Position numbers and translations under genes: made by a program. Shown one piece after another: positions 45,361 through 55,243 of a DNA stretch of 64,000 nt. The stretch covers positions 1-64,000 of the forward strand of contig JAYGEX010000030.1 in assembly GCA_046582185.1 (NCBI GenBank). The letters run 5' to 3'. Positions within the stretch are counted from its first letter, which is position 1. Each line of letters starts with the position of its first letter. The DNA is from GCA-002726655 sp046582185 (GTDB lineage: Bacteria; Pseudomonadota; Gammaproteobacteria; Pseudomonadales; Azotimanducaceae). The notes beneath the pieces were generated by a model. It saw only the letters and a program-made list of their open reading frames with translations. It was not told the DNA's origin and searched no databases.

Positions 45361-45377
45361 CAGAATATAATTGGCAA
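45350..45377 (-). promoter_or_regulatory. lexA promoter
   Basis: On the minus strand TTGCCA and TATAAT are 16 bp apart. SOS box 2 overlaps the -10, as expected for repression. Confidence 0.75.
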
Positions 45378-45760
45378 GCGATATCATGGCTAGTTTTCAA
45401 CACATGACCCTATCCGGATTTTCGCCAGGCTCCCGGGCCTGTGAGATTAATACCCGCTTGAGTGATTGCCCCACAGGTCTAACAATAAATTGGCGTAGCA
45501 TATCGCGTTGAAATCATGTACTTTTTGGCGATGAACTATTGGGGCCGATTGGAGTGTTGATAAAGCGCCAGCTTGCGATTGATCTGGAAATATGGTCTTC
45601 TTCGCGCCCTCTCCAGGGACAGGGAAGGTAACTGCTTGCAGAAACTTGTGTTTATTAGCTGTCCCCGTGCTGTGCTGAAGTTGCGACAATGAAAGAGTAC
45701 CGCCAGTCCCTCTATCGAATTGTCCTAAATAAAAGCCGAAGAGTAAGATAGAATCCAAAA
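45378..45760. other. 383-bp intergenic region between lexA and the SPOR gene
   Basis: Apart from the lexA control region at its edge, I see a short dyad CAGGC/GCCTG (around 45430) but no gene, RNA or convincing terminator. A 109-aa minus-strand frame here (45447-45776) has no family features. Confidence 0.5.
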
Positions 45761-46750
45761 ATGAAAAATATCCCATTCGTCCTGTTACTGACCTGCTTAT
45801 TTATCATGCCCGCCACTGTGATTGCTGATTATGCTGATGGTGCTGATCAGTATTGGGTCGTTGGCAGCTTTGAGAATAAAACTGAGGCGATCAACGAGGG
45901 GGAACGTCTTAGCGGCGTAACTGGCGTTGAAGTCATGATGCTGCCCTTGATCGTCGATAATAATCAGATTTATCGCCTCCTGATTCGCCTCTTTCCCGAT
46001 AGCTATGACCAGGAACGCCTAATGACACAGCTGCGATACGCTAGCGTCGATGGCGTGTGGAAGATAAGTCTGACTGGGGGCGAGCCGGGCTTGCGCTCAC
46101 TGTTTGCTGTTATTGACTACAATGGTGAAGTGCTGGGCTCTACTGGAGACAATAGCCTGTCTCGTCTGGATAAAATGCCGGATCCGGTCTTCGCTGAATC
46201 CATGATGTTTGACACCGGTGAGACCGAAAATTATCTGGTCGCCGGCAGTTTTCGGGATGCCAGATTTGCTGCATCATTTCGAAGCACGCTAAGTGAGGTA
46301 TTCGACTCAACAACTATCAGGGATTCAGAACTGGATGGGCTCAGCTATTACCGCGTCTTAGTAGGCCCTGTCGATGAGGATTCTGAAGCAGAGATTATAA
46401 GGCAGGCCTATTCCGCCGGAATCGAAAACCCATGGATTCTGCGTGATGTTCCATTCTTGAGTGCCATCCCCCAATACCCAAGTACAAGCGTTGCAGTTGT
46501 TAGTTCTACCAGTGTCAGTACTGCTCATAGAAGTGCTACAAGAGGTACTGCCAATGTAACAAACGCAGAGATAGTAGCGGCTGAACCCACAGAATACAGG
46601 TCCGAAAATCGTCGGCGATCTGCCCGAAGGAGTGCGACCTCATCGTCGAAGAGTGATGTTGCTCAAACATCACGTGATACCAGCGGCTATAATCTTGCAC
46701 GATTAAATGCAGGGGTCAGTCCATTTCTGCGCCCACCAGCTCGTAAATGA
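45761..46750 (+). CDS. Periplasmic SPOR-domain protein
   Basis: The 329-aa protein has a signal peptide (FVLLLTCLFIMPATVIAD) and two SPOR-like repeats: YWVVGSFENKTEAINEGERL (about residues 30-105) and YLVAGSFRDARFAASFRSTL (about 157-230). SPOR domains bind denuded peptidoglycan at the division septum. The C-terminal about 90 residues are rich in Ser, Thr and Arg and look disordered. It stands alone between lexA and mscS. Confidence 0.82.
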   Translation: MKNIPFVLLLTCLFIMPATVIADYADGADQYWVVGSFENKTEAINEGERLSGVTGVEVMMLPLIVDNNQIYRLLIRLFPDSYDQERLMTQLRYASVDGVWKISLTGGEPGLRSLFAVIDYNGEVLGSTGDNSLSRLDKMPDPVFAESMMFDTGETENYLVAGSFRDARFAASFRSTLSEVFDSTTIRDSELDGLSYYRVLVGPVDEDSEAEIIRQAYSAGIENPWILRDVPFLSAIPQYPSTSVAVVSSTSVSTAHRSATRGTANVTNAEIVAAEPTEYRSENRRRSARRSATSSSKSDVAQTSRDTSGYNLARLNAGVSPFLRPPARK

Positions 46751-46919
46751 TTCAACAGAACCTTGTCTTCGGATGGGTATTGCCTGTCGTTAAGAATTTG
46801 AGCTGCAATGTAGATTTTGTTTGATTGACAACCGTTCATGGATCACTATTCATGAAAATGTTTATAACTGACTGCTAGTGAGCGTCGGTTTATGCAAAGC
46901 CATTTAGGAAAGACCATTT

Positions 46920-47999
46920 ATGAAAGAGATGGAAACATCCACAAGCGAACTGATGGGCTGGATTAACGACCCGCTTGCCTTGCTGGTTTTCAGCATTGTA
47001 TTTTCAACATTGTTGCTGAACTACCTGGCACGGAAAATATTTGATCGTTTGGAAGCCAAAGTTAAGAAGTCCGAGACCGTTTGGGACGATGCTTTTCTTC
47101 ACTCCATAAGAAGGCCCGTCGCATGGCTTATCTGGGTAATGGGTATCTCTTGGGCCGCGGAAATAGTCTCCAGTCGAGATGTTAGTGGCCTTGCGGAGAT
47201 AATTGAGCCTGTTCGATACATTGCAGTCGTTGGCTTAATTGCCCTGTTCCTGACCCGGTTTATTCGTGAGGTTGAGTTAGCTCTGATCCGGGAGGGGTCT
47301 GATGTCACCACGGTGACCGCCGTCGGCAAATTATTGAGAATATCGGTGCTGATCACGGCATCCCTAACGATTCTACAAACCCTCGGGATAAATATTTCGG
47401 GTATTCTCGCCTTTGGCGGCATAGGTGGTATCGCGGTTGGATTTGCAGCCAAAGATCTCCTGGCGAACTTCTTCGGTGGTTTGATGATCTACCTGGATCG
47501 ACCATTTTCTGTTGGCGACTGGATTAGAAGTCCGGACAGGGAAATCGAAGGTACGGTGGTTAATATCGGCTGGCGCCTTACAGAGATTCGAACCTTCCAG
47601 CAGCGTCCGTTATATGTGCCAAACTCAATCTTCGCAACGATAGCGCTTGAGAACCCTTCACGTATGAGGAATCGACGAATTTATGAAACTATCGGCGTTC
47701 GGTATTGTGATGCTGACAAGATGGGCATTATTGTAAATGACATTCGTGAGATGTTGCGTACGCATAAGGACATCGCCCAGGACCGAACGCTCATTGTTAA
47801 CTTCAATACCTTCGCTGCCTCGAGTATGGATTTCTTTGTTTATACATTTACCAAGACTACCGACTGGATCAAATTCCATGGCATCAAGGAAAATGTGCTC
47901 CTGGAAATTGTTCGGATTATTGAATCTCATGGCGCTGAATTTGCCTTTCCAACGTCAACTATTCATCTTGCCCAGGGCGACATTCCCGAAATGGAATGA
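46920..47999 (+). CDS. Mechanosensitive ion channel, MscS family
   Basis: The 359-aa inner-membrane protein has about four or five N-terminal transmembrane helices. The pore helix is Gly/Ala-rich (AFGGIGGIAVGFAAKDLLAN), followed by FFGGLMIYLDRPFSVGDWI of the beta domain. A C-terminal alpha/beta domain ends the protein. The family opens under membrane tension to release solutes. It is monocistronic. Confidence 0.93.
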   Translation: MKEMETSTSELMGWINDPLALLVFSIVFSTLLLNYLARKIFDRLEAKVKKSETVWDDAFLHSIRRPVAWLIWVMGISWAAEIVSSRDVSGLAEIIEPVRYIAVVGLIALFLTRFIREVELALIREGSDVTTVTAVGKLLRISVLITASLTILQTLGINISGILAFGGIGGIAVGFAAKDLLANFFGGLMIYLDRPFSVGDWIRSPDREIEGTVVNIGWRLTEIRTFQQRPLYVPNSIFATIALENPSRMRNRRIYETIGVRYCDADKMGIIVNDIREMLRTHKDIAQDRTLIVNFNTFAASSMDFFVYTFTKTTDWIKFHGIKENVLLEIVRIIESHGAEFAFPTSTIHLAQGDIPEME

Positions 48000-48128
48000 A
48001 ACGTACATACTGTGCCTATCGGGATGGTTTAGGTTAAACTCAGGCATCAATATTGATACTCATCCATTTTCACCCAAGAATAAGCACGCGCTGGTAAAAG
48101 TGCGCAACTCATAACAGGAAATTTGTCC

Positions 48129-48881
48129 ATGGCGAACCTACTCTTCTATGAGAACCCTGTCGCACTAAACAAAGTTGATCACAAAGACACAAAAATTAAA
48201 CCGATGGTGAACAACTTCAAATTTGCCGCCAATACCAATTCGGTGATTCTTGCAGGCGTTGAATTCACAGAAGCTGCGAAGGAATACCCAATTGTATTCA
48301 CCAGGTCAGCGGATATCGTGGTACCGGTTGCACTTCTGGGGCTTAGAAACGAAGAGAACCTGTTTGTTGCGGAAGACGGAACCTGGGGCGGTACCTATGT
48401 ACCGGCTTTTATTCGGCGATACCCATTTGTGCTTGCAGAAACTGGCGAAAGTGATCAGCGAGTCGTCTGTATTGATGAAGGCTATTACGGTTTCAGCAAG
48501 GAGGAAGGTGAACCCTTGTTCGAAAATGATGAGCCCACGAAGATACTTCAACAGGCGCTGGATTTTCTTGATGAGTACCAAAAACAGTACCAGCGAACAG
48601 AGAGATTTCTGAAACGTCTGCAAGACATGGATCTGCTAAAGTCGCTGGATGCCAAGATAGACATGGCAGATGGCGCTCAATTCTCCTTAACTGGTTTGTT
48701 GGCTGTTGACGAACAAAAATTGTTGGCTCTCAGTGATGAGAATGCTCTGGAATTATTCAGGTCCGGCGAGTTGGCATGGGTTTACTGCCATTTGATGTCC
48801 CTTGGCTCGATGGGGGGGATGGTTAAGCGGATTGCTATTTTGAATGAGACTAAGCTAAATGAGGCTAAGAACAAAGCTTAG
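48129..48881 (+). CDS. SapC family protein
   Basis: The roughly 250-aa protein matches SapC-like proteins first noted in Campylobacter S-layer loci and widespread in marine Gammaproteobacteria. Typical features are the N-terminal MANLLFYENP, YPIVFTRS, PVALLGLR, TWGGTYVPAFIRRYPFV and YYGFS. The biochemical function is unknown. The ATG at 48129 is used, with AGGA upstream; a TTG two codons earlier is possible. It is convergent with csiV (2 bp apart). Confidence 0.85.
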   Translation: MANLLFYENPVALNKVDHKDTKIKPMVNNFKFAANTNSVILAGVEFTEAAKEYPIVFTRSADIVVPVALLGLRNEENLFVAEDGTWGGTYVPAFIRRYPFVLAETGESDQRVVCIDEGYYGFSKEEGEPLFENDEPTKILQQALDFLDEYQKQYQRTERFLKRLQDMDLLKSLDAKIDMADGAQFSLTGLLAVDEQKLLALSDENALELFRSGELAWVYCHLMSLGSMGGMVKRIAILNETKLNEAKNKA

Positions 48882-48883
48882 AT

Positions 48884-49942
48884 TTATTCTGCGGAAGATT
48901 CCAGGGTGTAGGTAAACTTGTTGATCTGCACAAGGATGCCAAACAGCGGGTGGTCGATGTAGTGCAATACCGAGCTCCTCATTCTTCTTGCATGCTTCAG
49001 CGGTAAAGATTGAATGGCAATATGGGTATCTCTATTTTTTTCCAGTTTAGCCAGATCGGGATATTTCGTATTCTGATTTGTTACCGATAAAATTTGTTGT
49101 TGGCTGTATTTTGGCTCGAATTGTGTGAACAACAGGTCGGCGCGCAAATGCAGAAACCTGGAGCGACTGAAGGACAGGGTTCCATCAATTTCAAACAGGT
49201 CGTCGTATTGCTCTCCTGCCTGAATGAGGATGGGGGTTGGTTTCGCCTGGATAGGCTGCAGCCAGGCTTTGTGCATTACAAGTTCATATCTTGATGAACG
49301 TCGTACGCTCCTGGCTATTTTGTTTAGGGTAAATTCCCTTGAATGAAGAGAGCGAAACGCCTGCGGTAAATTGCTGTCCAGTATTTCATTCGAATAGCGG
49401 AAGTTAAGGCTTGCTTCATCAGCCTCTGCATCGGGTAACTGGGAGAATTCCTGAACGGGGCTCAATGGACCATCAGAATCAACGGCGCCATCGATAGGGG
49501 GTTGCCTCATGCTTTCTGCGTCGCTTTCATCTTCAAGGCTAAATTGCTGATTAACGGACTCCATCAGCTGTCGGTTTCGACTGGCGCTCCCCTGTTGGTG
49601 AAACAGGAAGTTACTGTTTGCGGGTGCACTCTGGCCTGGTATGTCGGCCATATCGGTGGGCAACATGCTCGACTCAATGAGCATGGCCTGGCTCAGGCTA
49701 TAGGGTGAAATGAGTTCATCACTAGAGGGGCCAATAGAGACAAGCTCTGTTGGGTATCGAACAATTTCGAAGGGCCAAATCTCATCGCTCGAAAGTGGCT
49801 GCGACTGCTTGAACAGAATTATCTCTACCTGGTACCAATTCTCAAAGTCCGGAGCATCTGGTAACGCGGCGAAACTATGGGCAGAAAGCAAAGTGAGTAA
49901 TATCAGTCCGATAATGCTGGATCTGGTGGCGAGTCGCTTCAT
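48884..49942 (-). CDS. csiV: CsiV-like periplasmic protein
   Basis: The 352-aa protein has a signal peptide (IGLILLTLLSAHSFAA) and the family's YQVEIILFKQS start of the mature part. The C-terminal region ends IDHPLFGILVQINKFT. CsiV was described in Shewanella/Vibrio-type bacteria as a peptidoglycan- and Csi-system-related protein; here the call rests on the N-terminal pattern and its position downstream of mfd, as in many Gammaproteobacteria. The 148-bp leader from mfd contains a 60-bp tetranucleotide tract. Confidence 0.72.
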   Translation of the reverse strand: MKRLATRSSIIGLILLTLLSAHSFAALPDAPDFENWYQVEIILFKQSQPLSSDEIWPFEIVRYPTELVSIGPSSDELISPYSLSQAMLIESSMLPTDMADIPGQSAPANSNFLFHQQGSASRNRQLMESVNQQFSLEDESDAESMRQPPIDGAVDSDGPLSPVQEFSQLPDAEADEASLNFRYSNEILDSNLPQAFRSLHSREFTLNKIARSVRRSSRYELVMHKAWLQPIQAKPTPILIQAGEQYDDLFEIDGTLSFSRSRFLHLRADLLFTQFEPKYSQQQILSVTNQNTKYPDLAKLEKNRDTHIAIQSLPLKHARRMRSSVLHYIDHPLFGILVQINKFTYTLESSAE

Positions 49943-50033
49943 TGATTGATTGTTCTGGCTTGTTTCATTTATTACCCGTGTTTAATCCGCTATTTTGATG
50001 GCCTTGTTGCGCCACTATTTGCATACCTGTTTG

Positions 50034-50093
50034 TCTATCCATCTATCTATCCATCCATCTATCTATCCATCTATCTATCCATCTATCTATCTA
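50034..50093 (-). repeat. Tetranucleotide microsatellite, 15 units
   Basis: Fifteen uninterrupted TCTA/TCCA units (plus strand) run from 50034 to 50093. The last unit includes the complement of the mfd TAG stop codon. A 12-bp higher-order unit (TCTA TCTA TCCA) recurs within it. It occupies much of the mfd-csiV spacer. Confidence 0.97.
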
Positions 50094-53000
50094 AGCCACC
50101 TGGCGGTTTTCCAGACGTTCCAATAGTCGCTCGACCTTTGTGAACCTAGTTTCCGGTTTTTCCATCTTCTCTTCAAATGCTAATTGATTGGCGGTCGCAA
50201 GTTTGTAGCGATGGGGTTCTGACTGAACCAGGTCAACAATGGCGCCGGCGTCAATCGATGTGTCTTGATCAAATTCCAGCTTGCCGCCATTTTCACCGGC
50301 GTCGATCTTCTTGATGCCAAGAAGTTCAGCGCGGAGTTTTAGCTGTGTGACGCGAAATAGTGTCTTCACTGGTTCTGGCAGCAATCCAAATCGATCGATC
50401 ATCTCAACCTGTAGCGCTCTGAGTTGTTCGTCGTCTCGTGCATTGGATATTCGCTTGTAGAGCACCAGCCTGGTATGGACGTCCGGTAGATAGTCGGCTG
50501 GAATGAGGGCGGGTAATCGCAAATTTACCTCTGTGCCTTCCTTGAGGGGCCGGTCAAGATTGGGTGTCTTGCCATCTTTGATTGCCTTAACCGCTCTATC
50601 TAACATTTCCATAAACAGCGAGAAGCCAATTGTTTGTAGATTGCCGGTTTGCTCATCCCCCAGAAGTTCTCCAGCGCCGCGAATTTCGAGATCGTGCGTC
50701 GCAAGAACAAAACCTGCACCGAGATCTTCGGCTTCAGATATTGCTTCCAATCGTTTGATCGCATCCTTTGTCATTGCTTTTTTATGAGGCGTTAGAAGGT
50801 AAGCATATGCCTGGTGGTGCGACCTGCCTACACGCCCCCTGAGCTGGTGCAGCTGCGCCAGGCCAAACTTGTCAGCTCTGTCGATAACAATGGTGTTTGC
50901 GTTAGGGATATCGATACCTGTTTCAATGATAGTAGTACATACCAGGACATTTACTCTTTTGTGGTAAAAGTCTGACATTATCTGTTCCAGTTCTCGCTCC
51001 CGCATCTGTCCGTGGCCAACGGCAACGCGGGCTTGTGGAACCATATCCTGGATTTTGTTTGCGGTTTCCTCGATGCTCTTAACTTCATTATGTAGATAGT
51101 AGACCTGGCCCCCACGCATGAGTTCCCGCTGTAGAGCCTCCTTGACCATACCTTCATTGTGCTGCATGACGAAGGTCTTGATAGAGAGCCTCTTTGCTGG
51201 AGGTGTTGCAATTATGCTTAAGTCCCGCATGCCAGACATGGCCATGTTGAGGGTTCTCGGTATCGGCGTTGCAGTCATAGTCAGGATGTCCACTTCTGCC
51301 CTAAGTGATTTCAGCTTCTCTTTCTGGCGGACACCAAAGCGATGTTCTTCATCGATAATCAGCAATCCCAAATTCTTAAACTTCATGCCATCCTGAAGCA
51401 GCGCATGTGTACCGATGACAATATCGATGGTTCCGCCTGCCATTTTCTCTTTGGTTGTTCGTTGCTCTTTCTTTGTTCGGAATCTGGAAATCGTGTCAAC
51501 ATTAATCGACCAATTTGCGAATCTATCCTTGAATGTCTCATTATGTTGTTGCGCGAGTAATGTTGTGGGTACTAGAATCGCTACCTGCTTGCCCGATTGG
51601 ACGGCAATGAACGCCGCGCGCATTGCCACTTCTGTTTTGCCAAAACCAACGTCTCCGCATATCAGCCTGTCCATGGACTTCTCCATGACCATGTCTGATA
51701 TTACATTTTCAATGGCTATTTCCTGATCCGGCGTTTCCTCGAATGGAAACTCGGCGGCGAACTTGTCGTAGGAATCATCGGGTACCGGGTAGGCGAAGCC
51801 GATCTTGGCCTGCCTGCGAGCATAGATATTCAGAAGCTCCGCCGCCACGTCATGTATCTGCTCTGCTGCTTTGCGCTTTGCCTTCTGCCAGACCTCACCG
51901 CCCAAACGGTGCAGTGGTGCCAGGGATTCCTCGCTGCCGGCGTATCTGGAGATGAGATGGAGGGAAGCCACGGGTACATAGAGCTTGGCATCTTCCTGGT
52001 AGGCGAGGCATAGAAATTCGTTTTCCTGGCCTGCGATGTCAAGGGTTTGCAAGCCGAGATATCGGCCGACGCCGTGATCGATGTGAACAACCGGTGAGCC
52101 AATGTCGAGTTCTGTAAGGCTGCGCACAATCAGTTCAGCAGCATTATCCTTTTCCTTCTCCCGGCGGCGTTTCTGCAGTACTCGCTGACCGAATAACTGT
52201 TGTTCGGTGATCAGGACTATCTCTTGCCCAGAATCGCCTGCATCGAAGAATCCGCGCTCGATTGGGGCCACCGTGAGGTAGAGTGAATGGGAGCTGTCAT
52301 CCAGGAATTCCTGCCAGTTGGAAACCACATGGGTCTGCAGATGATGTTTGCGTAATAATTCATCTACCACTTCCCGCCGACCATTCGACTCTGCAGCGAT
52401 AAGTATCTTGACTTTGTTTGATTCCAGAAATCCTGACAAATTTAGTAAGGGGTTGGACGCGCGATCATTGACGGTGAGATCCGGCAAGTCCCTGAATGAA
52501 AATGAATCTGATTTAGCGCCCGGCTTGTCGGAGCGAAGATCGATGCGCGGATAAGACTTCAATCTGCCGAATAGATCATCCGGCGATTCCAGAATCTGCT
52601 GAGGCGGCAGGATCGGCCTTTGAACGTCGTAGCGCAGATTTTCGTATCGATTGTTTGCCGATTCCCAATACTGTCGAAGCGTTACCTCGATATTGCCGGT
52701 AAAGACCAGAAGATTGTCAGGCAGATAGTCAAATAGGCTCTCCAGCTTGTCGTAAAAGAGTGGAAGGTAATATTCGATGCCTGCAGGCGATAGCCCCTGG
52801 GACACATCCTGATAAACAGGACAATTTCTCGGATCACTCTGGAATAATTGATGCCAGTTATCCTTGAAAGTATTAATGGCATCGTCGGACAAGGGGAATT
52901 CCCTTGCCGGAAGCAGTCTGATCTTGTCTACCTTGTCGATTGAGATTTGGGTTTCAGGGTCGAAGGTTCTGAGAGTTTCTATTTCATCGTCGAACAGGTC

Positions 53001-53651
53001 TATCCGGTAAGGTAATTCAGAGCCCATGGGAAAAATGTCCATGATCGCCCCGCGTACCGCAAACTCACCATGTTCCAATACAGTTTCGACGCATCGATAG
53101 GCATTTGCCTGTAGGCTCCTGCGCATTTCCTGTATATCAAAGTGCTGGCCAACGTCCAGCAACAGACTGCTGCCAAGGGAAAAACTCCGTGGCGGTAACT
53201 TTTGCATAATGGTATTCGCGGGAATGACAACCACGCCCCGCTTGGCATTCGGCAGCTCATTAAGAATCGAGAGGCGCTCTGAGATAATATCCTGGTGCGG
53301 CGAAAAGCTATCGTAGACCAGAGTTTCCCAGTCTGGAAATCCGTAAATCGGGAAATCGTCACCCAGGAAGAAGCGCAGCTCGTTGTGCGTCCTTTCCGCC
53401 GTGGCAGTATCCTCGGTGATTACCAGGCACATGCGGCCAGTCTGTTGCGATTCGCCATTCATCAGAGTTGTTGCGATCGCCAAAGATGATGCCGATCCAG
53501 GCAGGTTGTCCCAGCGCCGCCGATCACCTGATTTGCCAGGAATCATATCGTTTGAAATTGTCGCTAGTTCTTGTCGAGATTCTAAGACCACCGGTGCTAG
53601 TTCCTTCGTAAGTGATTGTTTTGTAAGTCTAATAATAGTTTGGTACCGCAA
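50091..53651 (-). CDS. mfd: Transcription-repair coupling factor
   Basis: The 1186-aa protein removes stalled RNA polymerase and recruits UvrA. It has UvrB-like N-terminal domains, a CarD-like RNA-polymerase-interacting domain (HIDHGVGRYLGLQTLD), and a RecG-like translocase with Walker A GDVGFGKTEVAMRAA, DEEH motif LLIIDEEHRFG, TATPIPRTLNMA and QLRGRVGRS. The TRCF C-terminal domain follows. The gene ends at TAG in the microsatellite. It is divergent from the retropepsin gene. Confidence 0.97.
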   Translation of the reverse strand: MRYQTIIRLTKQSLTKELAPVVLESRQELATISNDMIPGKSGDRRRWDNLPGSASSLAIATTLMNGESQQTGRMCLVITEDTATAERTHNELRFFLGDDFPIYGFPDWETLVYDSFSPHQDIISERLSILNELPNAKRGVVVIPANTIMQKLPPRSFSLGSSLLLDVGQHFDIQEMRRSLQANAYRCVETVLEHGEFAVRGAIMDIFPMGSELPYRIDLFDDEIETLRTFDPETQISIDKVDKIRLLPAREFPLSDDAINTFKDNWHQLFQSDPRNCPVYQDVSQGLSPAGIEYYLPLFYDKLESLFDYLPDNLLVFTGNIEVTLRQYWESANNRYENLRYDVQRPILPPQQILESPDDLFGRLKSYPRIDLRSDKPGAKSDSFSFRDLPDLTVNDRASNPLLNLSGFLESNKVKILIAAESNGRREVVDELLRKHHLQTHVVSNWQEFLDDSSHSLYLTVAPIERGFFDAGDSGQEIVLITEQQLFGQRVLQKRRREKEKDNAAELIVRSLTELDIGSPVVHIDHGVGRYLGLQTLDIAGQENEFLCLAYQEDAKLYVPVASLHLISRYAGSEESLAPLHRLGGEVWQKAKRKAAEQIHDVAAELLNIYARRQAKIGFAYPVPDDSYDKFAAEFPFEETPDQEIAIENVISDMVMEKSMDRLICGDVGFGKTEVAMRAAFIAVQSGKQVAILVPTTLLAQQHNETFKDRFANWSINVDTISRFRTKKEQRTTKEKMAGGTIDIVIGTHALLQDGMKFKNLGLLIIDEEHRFGVRQKEKLKSLRAEVDILTMTATPIPRTLNMAMSGMRDLSIIATPPAKRLSIKTFVMQHNEGMVKEALQRELMRGGQVYYLHNEVKSIEETANKIQDMVPQARVAVGHGQMRERELEQIMSDFYHKRVNVLVCTTIIETGIDIPNANTIVIDRADKFGLAQLHQLRGRVGRSHHQAYAYLLTPHKKAMTKDAIKRLEAISEAEDLGAGFVLATHDLEIRGAGELLGDEQTGNLQTIGFSLFMEMLDRAVKAIKDGKTPNLDRPLKEGTEVNLRLPALIPADYLPDVHTRLVLYKRISNARDDEQLRALQVEMIDRFGLLPEPVKTLFRVTQLKLRAELLGIKKIDAGENGGKLEFDQDTSIDAGAIVDLVQSEPHRYKLATANQLAFEEKMEKPETRFTKVERLLERLENRQVA

Positions 53652-53817
53652 TTTTTAAGATCATGTGCTTTCCAATCAGGAACCAGCTTGCGGCATAGGT
53701 TTCAGGTCAGGAAAAAGAAAGGGACGAAAGGTTACTTAAAAAAGGAGAACGGAGCTATAGATTTTATTATTAAGTCCTGGAGTGGGGTAATATTCCATAG
53801 ACTAATGGGAGGTACGA

Positions 53818-54873
53818 TTGCGACTGATCATCATCATCGTGGTATTTTTAGTGGGTATCGCAGCAGGTTGGCAGCTGCGCGGATTCGACGATGTTCATAT
53901 TGTCGCGTCGATTGAGCCCGAAGTATATGAGCGCGAGGTGCCTGCTGATATTCGAACATTGTATGCCGAAGGTAAATTTGGGACGGTAGTTCGTTTAAGT
54001 GGTGGTAATGCCCATATTATTCATGGGCTGATTAAGGATGACCGTTCGCCCCTGGTGGGTATCCTGGTGCAACAGTTTATAGCGTCTTATGGTGAATACT
54101 TTGATGGTTTGATGGTGCTTGCGGTCGTCGAATCGCGGCAGGGAAATTATGAGGCTGCACTGGCACACATGGAGCGAGCTGATTTTTTTGCGAACACGGA
54201 GCAACAGGAAGATAAGTTCTCTTTGTTCCTGATAAAGATGACCGACGTTTATGCCAAGGATCTGCTAGTGGTCAACGATGTCCAGGGTCTGGATGCTCTG
54301 TACGAACAAATTACTTACTCGATGCCCGAGCAGGGAATCTTCTTTTTAAAGTTGGGATCTTTAAGGCTTCGGCTTGGCCAGTATGAAGCAGCCATGGCAC
54401 CGCTTTCGCAAATTGAAAATCATATGCGATATGGCGAAGAAGCGAGGGCGCTAATAGCGCAGACTAATGGTGAAGATGTGCTTGATAGTCTGGAGGTGCT
54501 TAGCCTTGAGACGAATGGCATACAATTTATCGTCAATGCACAGGTCGATGGCATTCATACACTTAGGATGTTAATCGATACCGGTGCCGCCATGACCGTC
54601 GTCGATTCCTCTGTGCTTGCAACAATGGGCTACGAATTAGCTGTGCAGCAACGGGGCCTCTTTTCCACTGCAAACGGTGTTGTGGAGGCGCCGGTCATCT
54701 CACTTGACCAATTTGCTCTCGGCAGCTCTTCGGTAGGGCCGCTCTCTGTGGGCGGCCTGGCTTTGTCCTTACCGGGTGGTATTGATGGCTTATTGGGCAT
54801 GAACTTCCTGCGCCACTATGACTTCCACATTGATCAAAATGCAAAAGAGTTGCATCTTATCTCTGAGCGATAG
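53818..54873 (+). CDS. Retropepsin-like aspartic protease with TPR-like region
   Basis: The 351-aa protein starts with one transmembrane helix (LIIIIVVFLVGIAAGWQL), so it is anchored with most of it probably in the periplasm. A helical middle part resembles TPR repeats (FDGLMVLAVVESRQGNYEAA, about residues 95-215). The C-terminal single-copy protease domain has the catalytic motif DTGA (Asp254) and a later GIDGLLGMNFLRHY. Such proteins act as homodimers. The TTG start follows GGAGGT. The substrate is unknown. Confidence 0.85.
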   Translation: MRLIIIIVVFLVGIAAGWQLRGFDDVHIVASIEPEVYEREVPADIRTLYAEGKFGTVVRLSGGNAHIIHGLIKDDRSPLVGILVQQFIASYGEYFDGLMVLAVVESRQGNYEAALAHMERADFFANTEQQEDKFSLFLIKMTDVYAKDLLVVNDVQGLDALYEQITYSMPEQGIFFLKLGSLRLRLGQYEAAMAPLSQIENHMRYGEEARALIAQTNGEDVLDSLEVLSLETNGIQFIVNAQVDGIHTLRMLIDTGAAMTVVDSSVLATMGYELAVQQRGLFSTANGVVEAPVISLDQFALGSSSVGPLSVGGLALSLPGGIDGLLGMNFLRHYDFHIDQNAKELHLISER

Positions 54874-55117
54874 ATTACCTTTGGCCCGGACATTTCATCA
54901 AGGGATCGACGCCAGAATTTGTCTGAAGTTGATCAGGCACACTTTGTCCCTTCTCTAAATTCATCGGAACTTCTTTAAGCTATTGATTTCCCTACTGCTA
55001 ACATGAATATCACGCATTTTTTGGTGAAATGCCCGGGCTAGACGATGGACGCCCCGAATGAGGGTATGAACGGTTTTCATAAGTACAAAATGGTTACACA
55101 TTGCCTTCATTCCACCA
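54874..55117. other. Non-coding region upstream of the gap promoter
   Basis: This is most of the 370-bp gap between the protease and gap genes. I see no gene or RNA. The gap promoter follows at 55118. Confidence 0.5.
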
Positions 55118-55145
55118 TTGCCAATAGCCTGGTAGCCACTATAAT
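55118..55145 (+). promoter_or_regulatory. sigma-70 promoter of gap
   Basis: TTGCCA and TATAAT are 16 bp apart, about 100 bp upstream of the start codon. Confidence 0.7.
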
Positions 55146-55243
55146 ACGCAGAATTTCAACCCCGGATACCTGCGAGCGAAATTTCCACCAGTAAGCGGTA
55201 TTTAATTAGTTAACCGTAATTCATAGCGGTTAGAGGAGTTCTC

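Noticed and set aside
45447..45776. 109-aa minus-strand frame upstream of the SPOR gene
   Set aside because: No family features; it overlaps the SPOR gene start, so it looks like a chance frame.
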